Shown in pieces: positions 1-12,715 of a stretch of DNA of 64,000 bases. Below the pieces are notes generated by a model that was not told where the DNA came from, searched no databases, and saw nothing but the letters and a program-made list of their open reading frames with translations. Origin of the DNA: Verticillium longisporum (taxonomy: Eukaryota > Ascomycota > Sordariomycetes > Glomerellales > Plectosphaerellaceae); the NCBI GenBank assembly GCA_019188255.1, contig JAETXT010000004.1, positions 3,596,001-3,660,000 of the forward strand, read 5' to 3'. Made by a program: the position numbers and the translations under genes. Each line of letters opens with the position of its first letter. Position 1 is the stretch's first letter.

Positions 1-347
1 CGATTTCTTTTAAAAGAAGATATATTATTCTTATTAAAACCTTAAAAGTTAAAATAGGGGAATTACTCTATATCTAATAGATTAACCCTTAGGAGCTAGG
101 CGTAGACTAGGCGTATAGACTACCTCTAGGTCTACGAGGAAGTAGAGTCGGTTCTACTCTAGCTTATAAGCTAAGCTAATAAGAGATAAGAGAAGTTAAA
201 CGGTTATTATTGCTTAATAGTTCTATAAAATCGTATAAAAGTTATACTATTATATAGCTCCGCTTTTTCTCTTTCTAATAATATAGATATTAATATAGTC
301 TAGCTTTTATTTTAGCTATTAGAAGGGTTATAAGACCCTATCTCCTA
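1..347 (-). repeat. RIP-mutated dispersed repeat RA, copy 1 (truncated by window start)
   Basis: This stretch is the reverse complement of about 6944-7290 and of about 14635-14980, with scattered transition differences. Shared landmarks include the motif ataagaccctatctcc near its inner end and ggggaattactctatat near position 60. It is AT-rich and has no open frame. It is one of at least three copies of a transposon family in this window, and it lies in the opposite orientation to the other two. I cannot say which part of an element it represents. Confidence 0.8.
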
Positions 348-780
348 TATATTTTTATATAAATTTTAAATAGTATAAAGCTTTATAATATATAATATTA
401 ATACCTTTTAATTATTATTTAATAATATACTATATTATTTATTTATTAATTAAATCGATTAACTCCTAATTAAGTATAAAGGGGTTACTTTTTATTATAT
501 TTATTAATATACTTGTATCGATATTAGAAAGCTTAATTAAGCGCTTAGAATGAAGTAAAGAATAGATATTAATATAATATTAATATCGCTAATTAGCCTC
601 GTATATAATATTAGCACTTATACCCTCGATATAAGCGACCTTAGAAGCCGATAGGCTATTATAATATATAGTTAAAAAGCGTATTCTTTTATAAGGCGAT
701 TAATGCTTTTTTAGACTTCTAGCCCTTATTTCTAGGGATTAGCGAGGCATTCTATATTAGGGTAGTATATAGAGGTAACG
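348..780. other. AT-rich, RIP-type sequence without a recognisable gene
   Basis: The sequence is strongly AT-rich with abundant TA dinucleotides and no open frame of useful length. It changes abruptly to balanced composition near 780. It is most likely a continuation of the mutated transposon beginning at the window edge. I found no terminal repeat or domain that would identify it. Confidence 0.6.
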
Positions 781-994
781 GCGTAGGGCAGTTGAGGGAA
801 TTTCCGTCGTTTCTTTTGCCGCCCCACTGTATCTGGGTTTTGTTGCTAATGTGGTCTGACAATGCCCCATTGAAGTGGACGGGAGACTGGGCATGCATTC
901 ACAGCGCTTTTTTGGCCCGATGCGGCCGATTAGGTCTATTCAGAGCATCAACATCATTCCCGAAAGATAGGACGAAGACCCGATGCAATTTCCG

Positions 995-2139
995 TTAATG
1001 CTTTTTCAATCGATGGTTGACGGCCACTAGGATTGTGTGTAGCGCCTCTAGCATAGGCGTGGCTACACCAAGCTCCCTGGCCTTCCTAAGCGGGTAGCCC
1101 AAAATGATGTCAACTTCCATCTCCCGGCCTGCCTGGCAGTCCATCGCCATGCTGCTACTGATTGGACCTATGGACAGAATTCTGTCGATCAAGCGGTCCG
1201 CGAGCTCGTGATCGAGCGGCACATTGCAGGCTATCGCGACGTCTATGACCTCTGTCATGAGCTTATGCGTCATGAGCTTTGCTCCAGGAGAGGAACTGAG
1301 CCAGGCATGCGTGTCGAGTTGCGTCAACGTGGTGAGGGAGTTCCAAGCGACGTTCCAGACTACCTTTTCCCAGCGCAAAACTTGGATGTCGGGTACCACG
1401 TTGAACACAGTGTTTCCCTGCCTAAGTAAGGCAGAGAATCTGTCGAGCTTCTCTTGCTCGGACCCGGAATCAAGGTATTTGTTCGGATACAGTCCAATTT
1501 GCAAATCTTCAGACTTGATCTGCTCGAATTGGCCGGGCTCGGGCTGTGTGGCTGCCGTCCAAGTCTGGTTGCGCATGACGAAGTTAGCAATTGCGATTTT
1601 GCATCACGCACAGCCCGAGTTGGTAACATACCACACAGGAAATAATTGTCGTACGAGGAAATCGTTTTCTGAAGGGTTCTTCGTTGCCAACACCGTTTTG
1701 AATGATCGCAATGGTAGTCCTCTTTTCGTCGACGGCTGGCGCAATCTGGGCCGCTGAGGCGTCTTGATCAAGTGCCTTGTTGGCGCAGACAATGAGGTCA
1801 AACCTCTGGCCGGCTTCCGCTACTGTCCGAAGAACTGCCTACAATTAGTGAATAAAATATTAGTGACAGGAAGAGGCCACCCATGCCTTTCGATGGGGCT
1901 ATGATGTGACGACCATGACTTTCGCTGTTCAGAACAATGCCTCGTTCCTTGACTGCACTGAAATTCGATCGCGCCACCACCGTCAAGCGGACAGTTGGTG
2001 CTCTGCTCAAAATAAATGCATAAAACGAACCGATGCTTGTAGTTGTATCAGCTTGACTTGTTACGCAACCTCATGCGTGGATCTGTAATCACGCCCCTAG
2101 CCCATACACAAGCACATCAATGTGTTTTGCTGCAGACAT
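995..2139 (-). CDS. 2-dehydropantoate 2-reductase (ketopantoate reductase, PanE/ApbA) family protein
   Basis: I assemble four exons: 2139-2093, 2035-1881, 1834-1632 and 1564-995, joined by introns with GT donors, AG acceptors and a consistent reading phase, giving 324 residues, the usual length of the family. The start ATG opens a short exon that ends in the Rossmann nucleotide-binding motif GLGAIG, split across the first intron. The second exon continues with SFYAFIL and VRLTVVARSN. The last exon carries the helical C-terminal domain, with KVVWNVAWNSLTTLT, the conserved Lys/Asn region of the family, and a final long helix. Ketopantoate reductases make pantoate from ketopantoate with NADPH. 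Fungal members of this family are numerous and many act on other 2-keto compounds, so the substrate is not proven. The first intron has a CTGAT branch point. The second is short (46 bp). Confidence 0.85.
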
Positions 2140-4296
2140 GACTGCTGTGACCTAAGATACTGTATAGAGGGAGATCGGACACCTGTTTCGTGTGAATCAG
2201 TGACTATGCCTGGATGTCTTGCTCGAGAGGGATACGCCACGCCTGCTTCATATTACTGCCTAGATATGGACATTTGTTAAGGTCCATAACCCGGTCCCGA
2301 GTCCAGCCCACTTGTCTCCATCCCATGTTGTGTAAGGAAGGGCGTGCACCATGCCAATCTCGGCTCATGTGGCCCCGCATTGTTTCCTTGGCTGCTGTTT
2401 TTATGTGTTGAACTTCGGAGAAAAAAGGCTCTCCTTGACTCGAGGCACCTCGATGTATTATGCTAGATCTGGGGCGCAATCTGATCCTTGCGTGGTATGC
2501 ATCGTGCCAGGATGAGCTTGAATGAGTCAGTCTCTCATCTCTCTCCCGCACGACTGGTTCACACCAATTCCGCCACCCGCGTCTAGGCACAACCCGGACC
2601 ACGACCGAACGGCTGCTCAAGACCTTGGCAGCATCTCAGCGCGGATGCATCTCGAACCACTACTATCTGCTAAGCTCTGCATCAGGCGTTTTGAGGCTTT
2701 GCAGATTCCTCTTATCCTGCACTGAGGCTTGCGGCGACGTGCGCTTGACAGCTCCTCCTCGCGTAAGCTGCTAGTTATCTGTCTCAAAGCAGACGCCGTC
2801 AGACCCCTGTGGCGTGCCGGCATCGATGCCGCAGACGGCCGCAGACGGGATACGGCGTCTTCTCAGATATGTCGCAGAACGAGCCTTCTGAATTATTGAC
2901 AAATTGGGGCTAAAGGGAGTTGCGCTTTCGGAGAGATTGGCTGCACTGGTGGCTTCGAGCGACTCAACAACGAGAATTGTCGCCCAGAGACAGCAGTCAA
3001 GGCCGCTCGACTGAGGGATGCTGCTGTTATCGAATGCCGTGCCAGATCCCAAGGTCAGATCACCAATTGTAGCTACTTCGCTGTCCTAGTCGGCAGATGA
3101 AGCTTGATGATCTTCGTGCGCCCTGATGGAACTACCTGTATCTTCGTCCACGTTTCGAGAGGCTACGCTGAGCCTTGTACCCAACTTTCTCTCCAAAAGT
3201 TTGCCTCGCAGCCGTTGACTTGGGCTTTGATCGCTGATTCAACGCACATGTCAGCCAAAGCAAGACTATCGCAGAAGATCGAGAACGAGAAGCAAAGCTC
3301 GACGGATACGCAAGCGGGGAAGGCCGTCACATATGTTGACCACACGAGAGGGCACGCTCCCATAGCCATGTCTCCTCGATGTCCCGCGGCCTGGTCACCC
3401 TGAACGCGGCGTGCTTGTAGTTGCAAACCGTCCGACTGGCCTTCGCCATTCCAGCCGTAAGTTCGGCTGCCGAGTTTTGGATCGTCAGTCCGACTTAACT
3501 TGACAGAATGGTGCGCGATGCCACTGAGAAAAGCGCCATGAGGACAAAGGAGGTCTGATAGGGTCATGCTGGGACTCACTCACATATTGGAAATTCTCCG
3601 CCGGCCTCTCTCCTGACGTACCTTAGCCTGGTTTAACGTCAAGGTAGTTCAAGGCAACAGCGATATTGAAATGTGTATTTTGGGGGTTTTCCTTTTCCGC
3701 TTCGGGGAATTTGTTTGTGAAGGCCAATATGCAGACTGCCAGCGGTGACTAAATAGCAGGTCCGAGAGCCGAGCCTGCAAATAAAGCCACGCTATCAGAC
3801 ATTGTGAGAAATGTCAAGTCGATTAGCGAACATAAGCGGAGAGCAATAAAGAACAATGGGCGGAGGAAGGGTGCGGCCCGGGCTGGAGGGTGGCCCGAAG
3901 TGAACTTTATACCAACAGCGCCGGTAGCGGGACAACGAACAAGGTTAAACCATGAATTCCTGGTACCATTAGCTTACACTTCTACAGGCCCATCGCAGAT
4001 GTGAGTATGGAAAAAGCAAACTCTCAAGCTCCAAGCTTCGGATTTGGTATTATTCGACGAGATATAAACTGGTGTACGGCCTATCTCTTTTTGTACAGCA
4101 GCGGTGCTTCCTTCTAGGAATATGTGATAAAACAACATACAGTAGGGCGATTGACCCGATCACCCAATGGCGGGCGGTAAACAGAGTAGGAAAAAGGCGA
4201 TGCTCCCGGATTACGCTGCAGACGCCCACCAAAAACTTGACCCAAAAAAACCTTGCGCACCGTTCATGCCAAACCCAAGGCAGTGATGGCATCACT
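2140..4296. other. Intergenic region, no gene recognised
   Basis: Balanced base composition, with several short open frames on both strands (for example 3163-3579 minus and 3104-3403 plus). None shows a recognisable domain, a homologous-looking core or convincing splice structure. I treat the stretch as non-coding. It contains the upstream region of the ketopantoate reductase-family gene and the 3' flank of the DUF7726-like gene. Confidence 0.5.
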
Positions 4297-5162
4297 TCAT
4301 CTCGATGGGCCCCCCGGCCCGTGCGTGAAGCCGAGACGACCATACTTATCGGTGTAAGGCCTCTCGTTGCCGAAACAGGTGACATAGTTCATGACTTCGG
4401 TTGTGTTCATGCCGCCTGGGTGTATCTTCTCCATCTCCTCGCGCATTTGAGTTTTAGCCTTCCCTTCCTTGAGCCGGTGCTTCTCGAAGAAGACATATGA
4501 ACCGTAGTAGACGCAGCTAGTGTTGCCCGCCGTGGCGCCTTTTTTACCCAGAAAATCGTTGAGCTGTTTCGACTGCACTTTGCGGTCGCCGGGGAAGCTC
4601 TTGGCAATCTCTCGGCAAAACGCTGCCTGCGTGACGTCAGGCTTGCGTAGGAAGGCGTTGATTTTGCGTCGTACATCGTCGCATGTGTCGTACACCTTGA
4701 CGGCCTGCTCACTTTCTCCCTCAAGCGTTATGCCGCTGACATCAAGATCCTTGCTCTCCACGCCACGGCGGACCTTTTACCAGGTGCCGCCTTGAGACCC
4801 TGCAGCTCGCGCTTGCGGAAGAAGCGATTAGCGGCGTGGAAGACGTCGCTACCGTAACCGACGTGAGGGCCGACCTGCTTCATGAATCGCTGGTACGAGG
4901 CAGGAGAGCAGCCGATGGCCGTCTGAAATTCGCCGACCTTCATATAGCCGCCCTCTATAAAGTTACGGATCTTGCGGCGGATCTGGTTGGCCGAGTCTTC
5001 GCAAAGGTCGAGGCGAGGGTCATCATCGTCAATCTGGGGCAGAGCTTGGCAGTCTTCGATGGCGTCCGACTTGCGTTTTTTGTGAGTTGACGTGGCAGAG
5101 GACGAAGGTGGGTTGAGGTTCGAGGTGGTCGCAGCGTCCACCGTGCTTCGCGCTCCCACCAT
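4297..5162 (-). CDS. Protein with two DUF7726-like domains, interrupted by a one-base frameshift
   Basis: Two similar domains follow each other. The first, in frame from 5162, has the pattern NQIRRKIRNFIEGG, MKVGEFQTAIG, SYQRFMKQ, GYGSDVF and ANRFFRKREL. The second repeats it more loosely with DDVRRKINAFL, TQAAFCREIA, KQLNDFLGKK and YYGSYVFFEKHRLKEG. This pattern fits a family I know as DUF7726 in fungal proteins; its function is unknown. The two domains lie in different frames. The switch falls at an AAAA run at 4775-4778, where one extra A would restore a single frame. The ATG at 5162 is the only one available nearby, but a proline-rich frame remains open upstream to about 5540, so an additional 5' exon is possible. 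A lysine-rich, acidic stretch precedes domain 1. Confidence 0.65.
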
Positions 5163-6433
5163 GATCGAAGGATGGGGTATCGTTCCTGGAGGGGTTGCTG
5201 TAGCTATCGGCTGGTGTGCCGTCGAGATTTGGTGGTATGACGTCGGTGTCGTCGTCGTTGGGGAGTGGTATGTTGGTGGCGGTTGGTGGTGTACAACGGG
5301 TGGTGGGTACGCGCCGGTTGCATGCGATATGGGAGGCAGTTGTGCCGTGGTCGCTGGCGAGTGTGATGATGCGACGGGAGGATAGGCTGATGCTGGAGGG
5401 TGAGGCGGCCGAGCTGTGGTTGTGCCGAGTGGTATTAGTGCAGGAAGAGATGTTGGCCTCCCTTTACTCGCTGCACCAGCCTGGATATTCTCGTCTCGTA
5501 GGGAGAGGGGAGCAACAAGTGAAGCCTGGGAGCGGACATGTCAGCCAAGAGAGCTTTTCAACCAGACCAATAACTTGGTGCAGAGAGTAAGGAGAGCGTA
5601 CGATGCCGGGTAGGATGGTGTTGGCGGTGTTGGTGGTGGTGGTGGTTTGTGGAGGGGGTGTTGGGTTGGATCGGTTGCCATCAACGTTTGCCAGCGGTAA
5701 TGGCTGACACTCCGTTTCCCACGCCCGCCAACTCTGGACCAAGGCTGGGTCGGACGGATGGATGTGTGCTGCAAGCAAATCTCGAGCACATACAAAGGCA
5801 GCAGCAATTGCAGGTATCGAAGGAGGGGTCGGTCGGAAGTGGATTTTTTTGAGGATTCGGGAGTGGAGGAGTCGAGCCTGCAGGTGTTTGTACGGGTGCA
5901 TGTGTGTGTATGTGGAGGAAACAAAAAAAGAAGAGAGCAAAGCCGGTATCCGATGCAGCTTCAGGCAGGTTTGTTTGGTTAGGCAGGTTTGCCAAAATTG
6001 GGGTGAGAAAGGGGTGAAGTCATGATCCAAGTATTTGGCTCCAAGGGCTCCAAGGGCCCACAGCACAGCGCGTGTTGACGCGCAGTGTTTCACGCTAATT
6101 CGCAGACCCTGCATGCACCTGTACAATGTACAATGCACCTTCCCTTCTCTCCCGTTCACTGCTGATTGCCTGTCTTGGTTGGGGCTGAGTCGTACCTGGT
6201 AAAACCCAAAACCCGCCTGATGCTAGTGCTAGTGTGCTAGTGCTTCTTGCCCGAAGCTAAGCGAGGGAGGAAGGGAGCAGGAGCAGGGGGGCAATTATGG
6301 TACCTACCTCAAGTACGTACTGTCAAGCAGCATCAGCAGCAGGAACGAAAACAGGCACCTGCCGTCGGGTGGCCCAAGCTCCTTCTCCCTGATAATAATA
6401 GCTCGCCATCGTTATCACCTGCGCCTGCCTGAA
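5163..6433. other. Upstream region of the DUF7726-like gene; low-complexity sequence
   Basis: The minus strand between about 5163 and 5540 reads as an open, Pro/Thr/His-rich frame that may be a missing N-terminal exon of the neighbouring gene. The rest contains GT-rich simple sequence near 5610-5650 and a short tgctagtg repeat near 6220-6245. No other gene is recognisable. The region ends at the boundary of the RIP'd transposon block. Confidence 0.45.
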
Positions 6434-6596
6434 GAAACAGGAATCAATCAAATTTATGCTTAAGTAATGGGGGTTCAAGTATTAATATATTAGCTAAGTA
6501 GTATATAATAAAAATAGGTTAACCTATAGATCTTCAATATAGTGATTCCTGGCAGCTGCATACCCTAAGTAGGGTGCAATTGCAGTCCTAATCTCC
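6434..6596 (+). repeat. 163-bp direct repeat R1, left copy
   Basis: This 163-bp stretch matches 26145-26307 without gaps. Differences are mostly transitions of the RIP type. Landmarks are gcttaagtaatgggggttca, tcttcaatatagtgattcc and tagggtgcaattgcagtcc. The two copies sit at the two ends of the 19.9 kb AT-rich block, in the same orientation, as long terminal repeats would. I could not define a target-site duplication. Confidence 0.8.
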
Positions 6597-6943
6597 TAAG
6601 TAACTATCTTCTAGCATAGCCGACTACGGCCTTAATACCCTTCCTATATATATATAGCATTCTATATATATCTATTTATTTACTTAGAAAGTAAAAGCTT
6701 TAATTCCTTAGTAATATAGTCTTCTATTTTAATTCCTAGAGAAAAGAAAGATATTAGATTAGCTATCCTTAAATAAGGAGGTCCTATTAATAGAATATTA
6801 ATAATATTCTAGTAATAGTAATATAATTATAGGAAGTATAGAACCTAGAAATTAAAAGGAGAAACGATAATAGTAATTATTAAGAGCTATAATTATATTA
6901 ATAATTATATTATAGAAATAGTTATAATATAGAAATTATAGGA

Positions 6944-7636
6944 GATAGGGTCTTATAACCCTTCTAATAGTTAAAATAAAAGCTAAACTATATTAGTATC
7001 TATATTATTAGAAAGAGAAAAAGTAGAGCTATATAATAGTATAATTTTTATATAATTCTATAGAACTATTAAATAATAATAACTATTTAACTTCTCTTAT
7101 CTCTTATTAGCTTAATTAATAAGCTAGAATAGAACCGACTCTACTTCCCCGTAGATCTAGAAGTAGCCTATACGCCTTATCTACGCTTAGTCCCTAAGGG
7201 TTAGTCTATTAAATATAGAGTAATTCCCCTAACCTACTTTTTAGGGGTTTTTAGAATAATAATATATCTTTATTTTTAAGTAAAATCGTTACTTCTTATT
7301 ACGTAGTAATTCCCGTCTAATTTTAATGCCCTTAATTATTATAAATGGATATCTTCTAAGATAGGCTATACCTCCTTTAGGATTAATCTAAGCATTTATA
7401 TTAATTCCTTCTAATAACGCCTACGTTCCTATTGAAAAATACACTATTCTATAGCTAAAAATCAGGGCTATTAAGATCTTTGATCCGTCCCTCTATCCGA
7501 CGCCTCCTTCTCGAGATACAATGACTTCTATCTCTCCCTTCCTCTTATATCCCTTTATCTATTTATCTCTCTATTATCCCCTTATTTATTAAAATAGTAT
7601 TACCTTCGGTTATTACCTAGAACCTAGACTAATAGA
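6944..7636 (+). repeat. RIP-mutated dispersed repeat RA, copy 2
   Basis: About 690 bp, similar over its whole length to 14635-15336 in the same orientation. Its first 350 bp are also similar, in the opposite orientation, to 1-347. Shared landmarks are gatagggtcttataaccctt at the start and ttcggttattacctaga near the end. Both copies are degraded. Confidence 0.8.
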
Positions 7637-10600
7637 AATGAATTACTAGAAGAATAGAGGAGATATAGCTATTTAAGTAATAGAAGAAATATAAATAATA
7701 ATTATAATATAGAAAGTTAATCGTAATAAAGAATTAATTATAATATAGAAATAAATTATAAGTATCTTAATAATAATTATAAGGATATAGTAACTAGAAT
7801 TAGAAATATATAGAAATAGTATAATATTAAAATAAGTCGCTAATAATATAATAGCGATTACGAAAGTATAGTAATTAGAATAGGAGAGGTATAAAAGTAA
7901 TAGAGAAATATAGATAATATTAATACTTTAATCTTATTCCTCGAATATATTAGCATTAATATCTTATTAAATAATAGATATTATAGAGGCTTATAATATA
8001 TCCTTATCTAATACTAATATAGTATTATTAAGTCTAGGAGCTAGCTCTAACTCCTCTTAATTATCCTTATTAATCTATTAGCGACTAGGGCTAAGCTCTA
8101 TTAGTAATTATTCTAATATAAAGATCTATTTAAATTAAGGGTCTACTATAATATACTATCCTTCTTTTCTAATTATATTAAACTAGACCCTATTAGCTCT
8201 ACGAGCCGACGAGGTATTTCTATTATAGGGGGGCTCTAAGGTAGATAGGCGGTTATTCCTAATATTAATAAATAAGTAGTAGATACTTATTACTACTATC
8301 TCTAGGCCTTATAGCTTTAAACTAGTAAATATACCTATTATCTAATATTATAATAGGGTTCCTTAGTTAAGTATATCTAGTTCTAATAATACTAAAATAG
8401 GTATAAATAGTTATAAATATATCTCCTCTATTAAGTTATCTAAATATTCGAGTATATAATCTAATAAAAACTATATTATCTCTTTAATAGCTATAATTTC
8501 CTATTAATTATCTTTCTAGGCTTATATTAGGGTATCTAATATTATTCATCTTAAAGGGGATAGGATATCGTTAAGCCCTATTAGGGTAATAATTAACTAT
8601 AGGCTTAGTAGTATACCTATATAGTTATTACTAGCCTAATAAGGTATAAGCGCGACTAGTTCCTCTAATAGCTTTAGTTATATGCCCTTTAGAAGATCCG
8701 GTACTAATAGAGCGTTATCTAAATATATATCTTCTTCTAAGGTATAACTAACGTTCCTACCTAGCCTATAATAACGTCCCCTAAAATGGATATTACTTCG
8801 TAAATCGATATCTAAGCGAGTAATAGGGACTCCCTACTCTAAAGCCTCTTATAGGCCTTTACGTACCCGGGCTAAGGCTATCTATATAGGAAAGTATATT
8901 AATAGATCTATCTATATATTAGTTATATCTATAAGGCGGCCTATTTACTAAATTCCAATTAAAGGTCCTTATAGGTTATAAATTAAGGGTCTATAAAGTA
9001 ATCGATCTATAGAGGAGGATTATAGGCTAGTAATATAATTATATAGCTAAAGGGGCTTTAATATATCTATATATAGAGCTATAAATACTATAGTATAATA
9101 TCCATTTATACTTTATACTTCTATTAACTCCTTAAGCTAGACGTCTATATCTAAGTAATAGAATTAAATTCCCTTAAGCCGGCCTTAGTATATAATCTCT
9201 AAGTATATATTTTCCCTTATTACTAAATCGTAGTCCTATAGATAGTATAGGAAACCTAGAGTCTATATATCTAATATAAATCCTATATCTCGGACTTCCT
9301 CTTTATCTATTATAAATATAGCTAGTACCTAGGTATTAGGGATATAGGATGCTAGTATAAGGGAAGGTAGGATAGATATCTAGTAGTCCTCTATTAAGTT
9401 AAGCTATTAATAGAGTTCGAGAATTCGCTCCTAATTAAACTAGCTAGCTTTTATAAGAAGAGCTCTATTAGTAAAATATAAGTAGTCTTCTATATATCGA
9501 ATATATATAAACCTAAAAGGATATATATATAGTACGATCCTATAGATCTCGTATATCTTAAAGAAATAAGGGTAATAAACTAGGAAAATAGCTAATAAGA
9601 TTATAGGAACTTTATAATTAACATATAGCCGTCCTCTAGAGAGGTTAAAGGCTAGCGACTTAATATTATATTATTAGTCTAAATGAATTTAGGCCTATAA
9701 AAGTATATTAGAGACTATTAGATTAAAAGGAATAAGTTCTACCTTTAAATTATTAAATCCTAGTATTAATATATTCATTATTTCTATTAGAATCTTTAAT
9801 TACTTTAAATAAGGAATACGGAAATCGTAAATCCTTTATAGTTAGATATTTATACCTTAGTTATAAAAGGAGGACTAGGGGTAGGTTTTTAATAATCTAA
9901 CCCTACTATTAATATTACTATCTTTAGTAAATAGCTATAGTAGTAAATAAGAGCGAGCTCGATTAGAATTATTAATAAAGTACTAGCTTTATTATATTAA
10001 TAAGAATATAGTTCGAATATTAATATTATTAATTAAAACCCTTTTAATAAAAGATAGGCTTCTAAGTACTAGTAGTTAATAATTAAGGAGCCTTATTCGT
10101 AATCTAAAGTTAGCTTTATTAGTTTAGAAGGTAATACCCTTATAATTATTACTTAGATTAAGTATATTCTAGAGTATAGTCTAGCTATATTTACCTTAAT
10201 AATAGAATAGTCTCCTAGACTTACTATCCTATCTATAATAGAAAGATTCGTCTACTAAGATAGTAATTATATCTCTAGTAGGTTACTAGTTCTAAGTCTC
10301 GGTATCTAAAGCGGGTATACTAGAATATCTAGTAGGTTAAGTAATAACTATTTAACCTATACTATCCTATACTTAGGAAAGTCTAACTATTATCTATCTA
10401 GGCTAATTAGGTTTATTAAAGTAGACTTAATTATTATAGACCTTAATAAATTCTATAAAAGTAATATATTAATAATCTAATAAGCTATCTATTAAAATGT
10501 CTCTAGTTATCTAGCTAGCTATATAGAGGGTATTACTTTCTAGATTACTATAATTATCCTCCTTATTAGGGTTAATATCTATAGCCTCTAGGTTATTATC

Positions 10601-12117
10601 GCCTACTAGCGAGTATCTATCTAAAGTACTATTTAAATAACTCTAGTAGTCCTTATCTAAATTTATATTACTAATAGGGGCGTCTAGGTAATCGGCTATA
10701 CTTTATACTATAAGGCTTAATACTAGCTCTAGCTATCCTATTCCCTAGGCTAGCGGGGCGGTCGGGATATTAAGGGAGCTTATAATATATAATATAGTAG
10801 GAAAGGGTATATAGTAGTTATAATCTTAAGGGTCTACTATTAGTACTAGTTCTATAAGGGTTCCTCCTAACTTCCTATTCTTATTTTAGATCTTTAATAT
10901 TAAAGTAAATAGTTTAAATTAATATAGTATATATAGTAGATATTGCGAGATATACCTCTACTAGAGCTAAAGCTCCTAGAGTACGAGAATTAAAGATTAA
11001 TAATATATAATAGGATAGGTAGATAGTATATATAGGGTAGGTAGTAGTATAGATAAATACTAAAGGGTAAAAGAGGAAGAAGAAAGAAGACTTATTTCCT
11101 ATCGCTAAGATCCTAGGCATAGTATTATAAGTACTCCTTCCTAAATTAGCCCTCTAGTTAAGGCAGCTACTACTACCCTAGTAACTATCTTCTAATATAA
11201 TTACTTATATTATTATATTATAGTCTTAACTCTATACTTTAGTCTTCTTAGTAACTTCTCGAAAAGTAATTATCTATCTTCTATAGCTAGGTATCCTTAT
11301 CTTAGACGGAACTCCTTTAAGTAGTCCTAATATCTCTCTAGAGCTATAGGTATACTATCTATTTTTTTAATTCTATATATTTATTAATTATATCGTTTAG
11401 ATATCTAGAAAGGCCCCTACTATTAAGCTTCTAACTTTAATAGCTTACCCTATTAGACTAGTATTATTAGAGTACTAGTAGTAAATAATCGTATAGCTTA
11501 TTAGAGATATTTAATAGTAGTAGCCTTTTCCCTAGAAGTATAGTAAATACGGTCCTAGTAGAATTTAATTTATACTATCCGTACTTCTATAGTATTAGCC
11601 TAAGTAGTAGAATTTTCCTCTAATCGCTAGCTTAGTCTAATTATAGTAGCTAGGAGTAAGGTTTATACTAGGGTTAAGAACTATTCCTCTATATTACCTA
11701 TTAATAGGATCCTATATAGGATTTTATAGGGGGAGTAATCTATTAGAGCTATATATCTAGAGTTTAGGGCCTTAATATATTATTAGTAATCTAAGTCCTA
11801 GTCTATACGTCTAGCCCCTATTCTATTTATTACTTATTATATTAATCTATTAATTACCTCTACTATATTAAAGATCTTATATAATTAAGCTAGTCCTAGA
11901 ATTATATTTACGCCTCTACGGATTAGGCCTTCTATAAATTCTAATAGTATAAAGGCTAAGCCTATATTAGGGTAGAAGGCTAGTAGTAATATACTAATCT
12001 CGGTTATCTAAGCTAATATAATCTTTAGTATCTCCGCTATTATAGTTCCTATTAAAACCGGGCAGGGTAGAAAGGTATAGCTTAGCGATAAGGTGATAAG
12101 GAGTAGCTAATTAGGGA

Positions 12118-12260
12118 AACGGACATTAGCTAGACTCGTTGTGAGGACCCCTAAGGGATATACATTATGAATCCGATACTATACATTCAAGGACCTATCT
12201 TTTTCTCAAATGACTGCTTCGTTGCCCTAATTAGTTGAGGTCATTACTAGCCCTACTTCA
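12118..12260. other. Short non-RIP'd patch inside the RIP'd block
   Basis: Roughly 140 bp with normal base composition, including gtgaggacccctaaggg and atgactgcttcgttgccc, flanked on both sides by heavily mutated sequence. TGTGAGGACCCC-like starts are seen in some fungal Ty3/gypsy LTRs, so this may be an LTR fragment inserted after the RIP episode. I see no matching second copy and no clear target duplication. Confidence 0.35.
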
Positions 12261-12715
12261 CTATTATTAGGAATGCCTAGGTAAAACGGCTAAAATAGTC
12301 TACTAATATTAGGAAATAGCGATAATTCCTTATAATAGTAGGGAAGGGTCCTAAGTAATTAATACCTATAAGTTAAAAAGGTTTATATACCTAGACGTCT
12401 ATAGGAAGCGCCTTAGGCTTATTTAATTAATATTTTATATATATCTAATAGCTAGTAATATAATTAATAATAACTAATATTATATAGGGCTAGAATACTA
12501 ATATAGCTAGCTTTCTTCTTATAGAATTAGGGCCCTAGTATCCTATATTATTATATATTACTTTTAATATATTTAATACTTTATTCTCTACTAGATATAA
12601 TTACTATAGTCCCTTCCCTATATAATAAAGGAGCTTTATATTTTCAATTTTATAATAAATAGCTTAGGCTATAATAGTTCTCCTCTAATACTTACTCTAG
12701 CTCTTAGCTACTATA

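Larger units (their letters stand above)
6597..12715. mobile_element. RIP-degraded transposon block, identity not resolved
   Basis: About 6.1 kb of AT-rich, TA-rich sequence with no intact open frame. It contains repeat RA (6944-about 7636). On the minus strand between about 9400 and 9850 a frame can be read with only TAG interruptions, including VNYKVPIILLAIF and YPYFFKIYEIYRI. I do not recognise the protein. A small patch at 12118-12260 has escaped mutation. The block is split from its right-hand continuation by the pogo-like element inserted at 12716. Confidence 0.6.

Noticed and set aside
3163..3579. Possible minus-strand gene of about 138 codons
   Set aside because: No homology I can recognise; overlaps another equally weak frame on the other strand.
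4774..4780. GTAAAAG at the DUF7726 frameshift read as a tiny intron
   Set aside because: Seven bases cannot be spliced. Longer GT-AG choices nearby did not restore the frame, whereas one extra A does.
5464..6159. 231-codon minus-strand frame upstream of the DUF7726-like gene
   Set aside because: Low-complexity Thr/Pro content from simple repeats and no domain. Its frame does not join the neighbouring gene.
10914..11120. Short hydrophobic minus-strand frame in the RIP'd block
   Set aside because: AT-rich codons give Ile/Tyr/Leu/Phe strings by composition alone.
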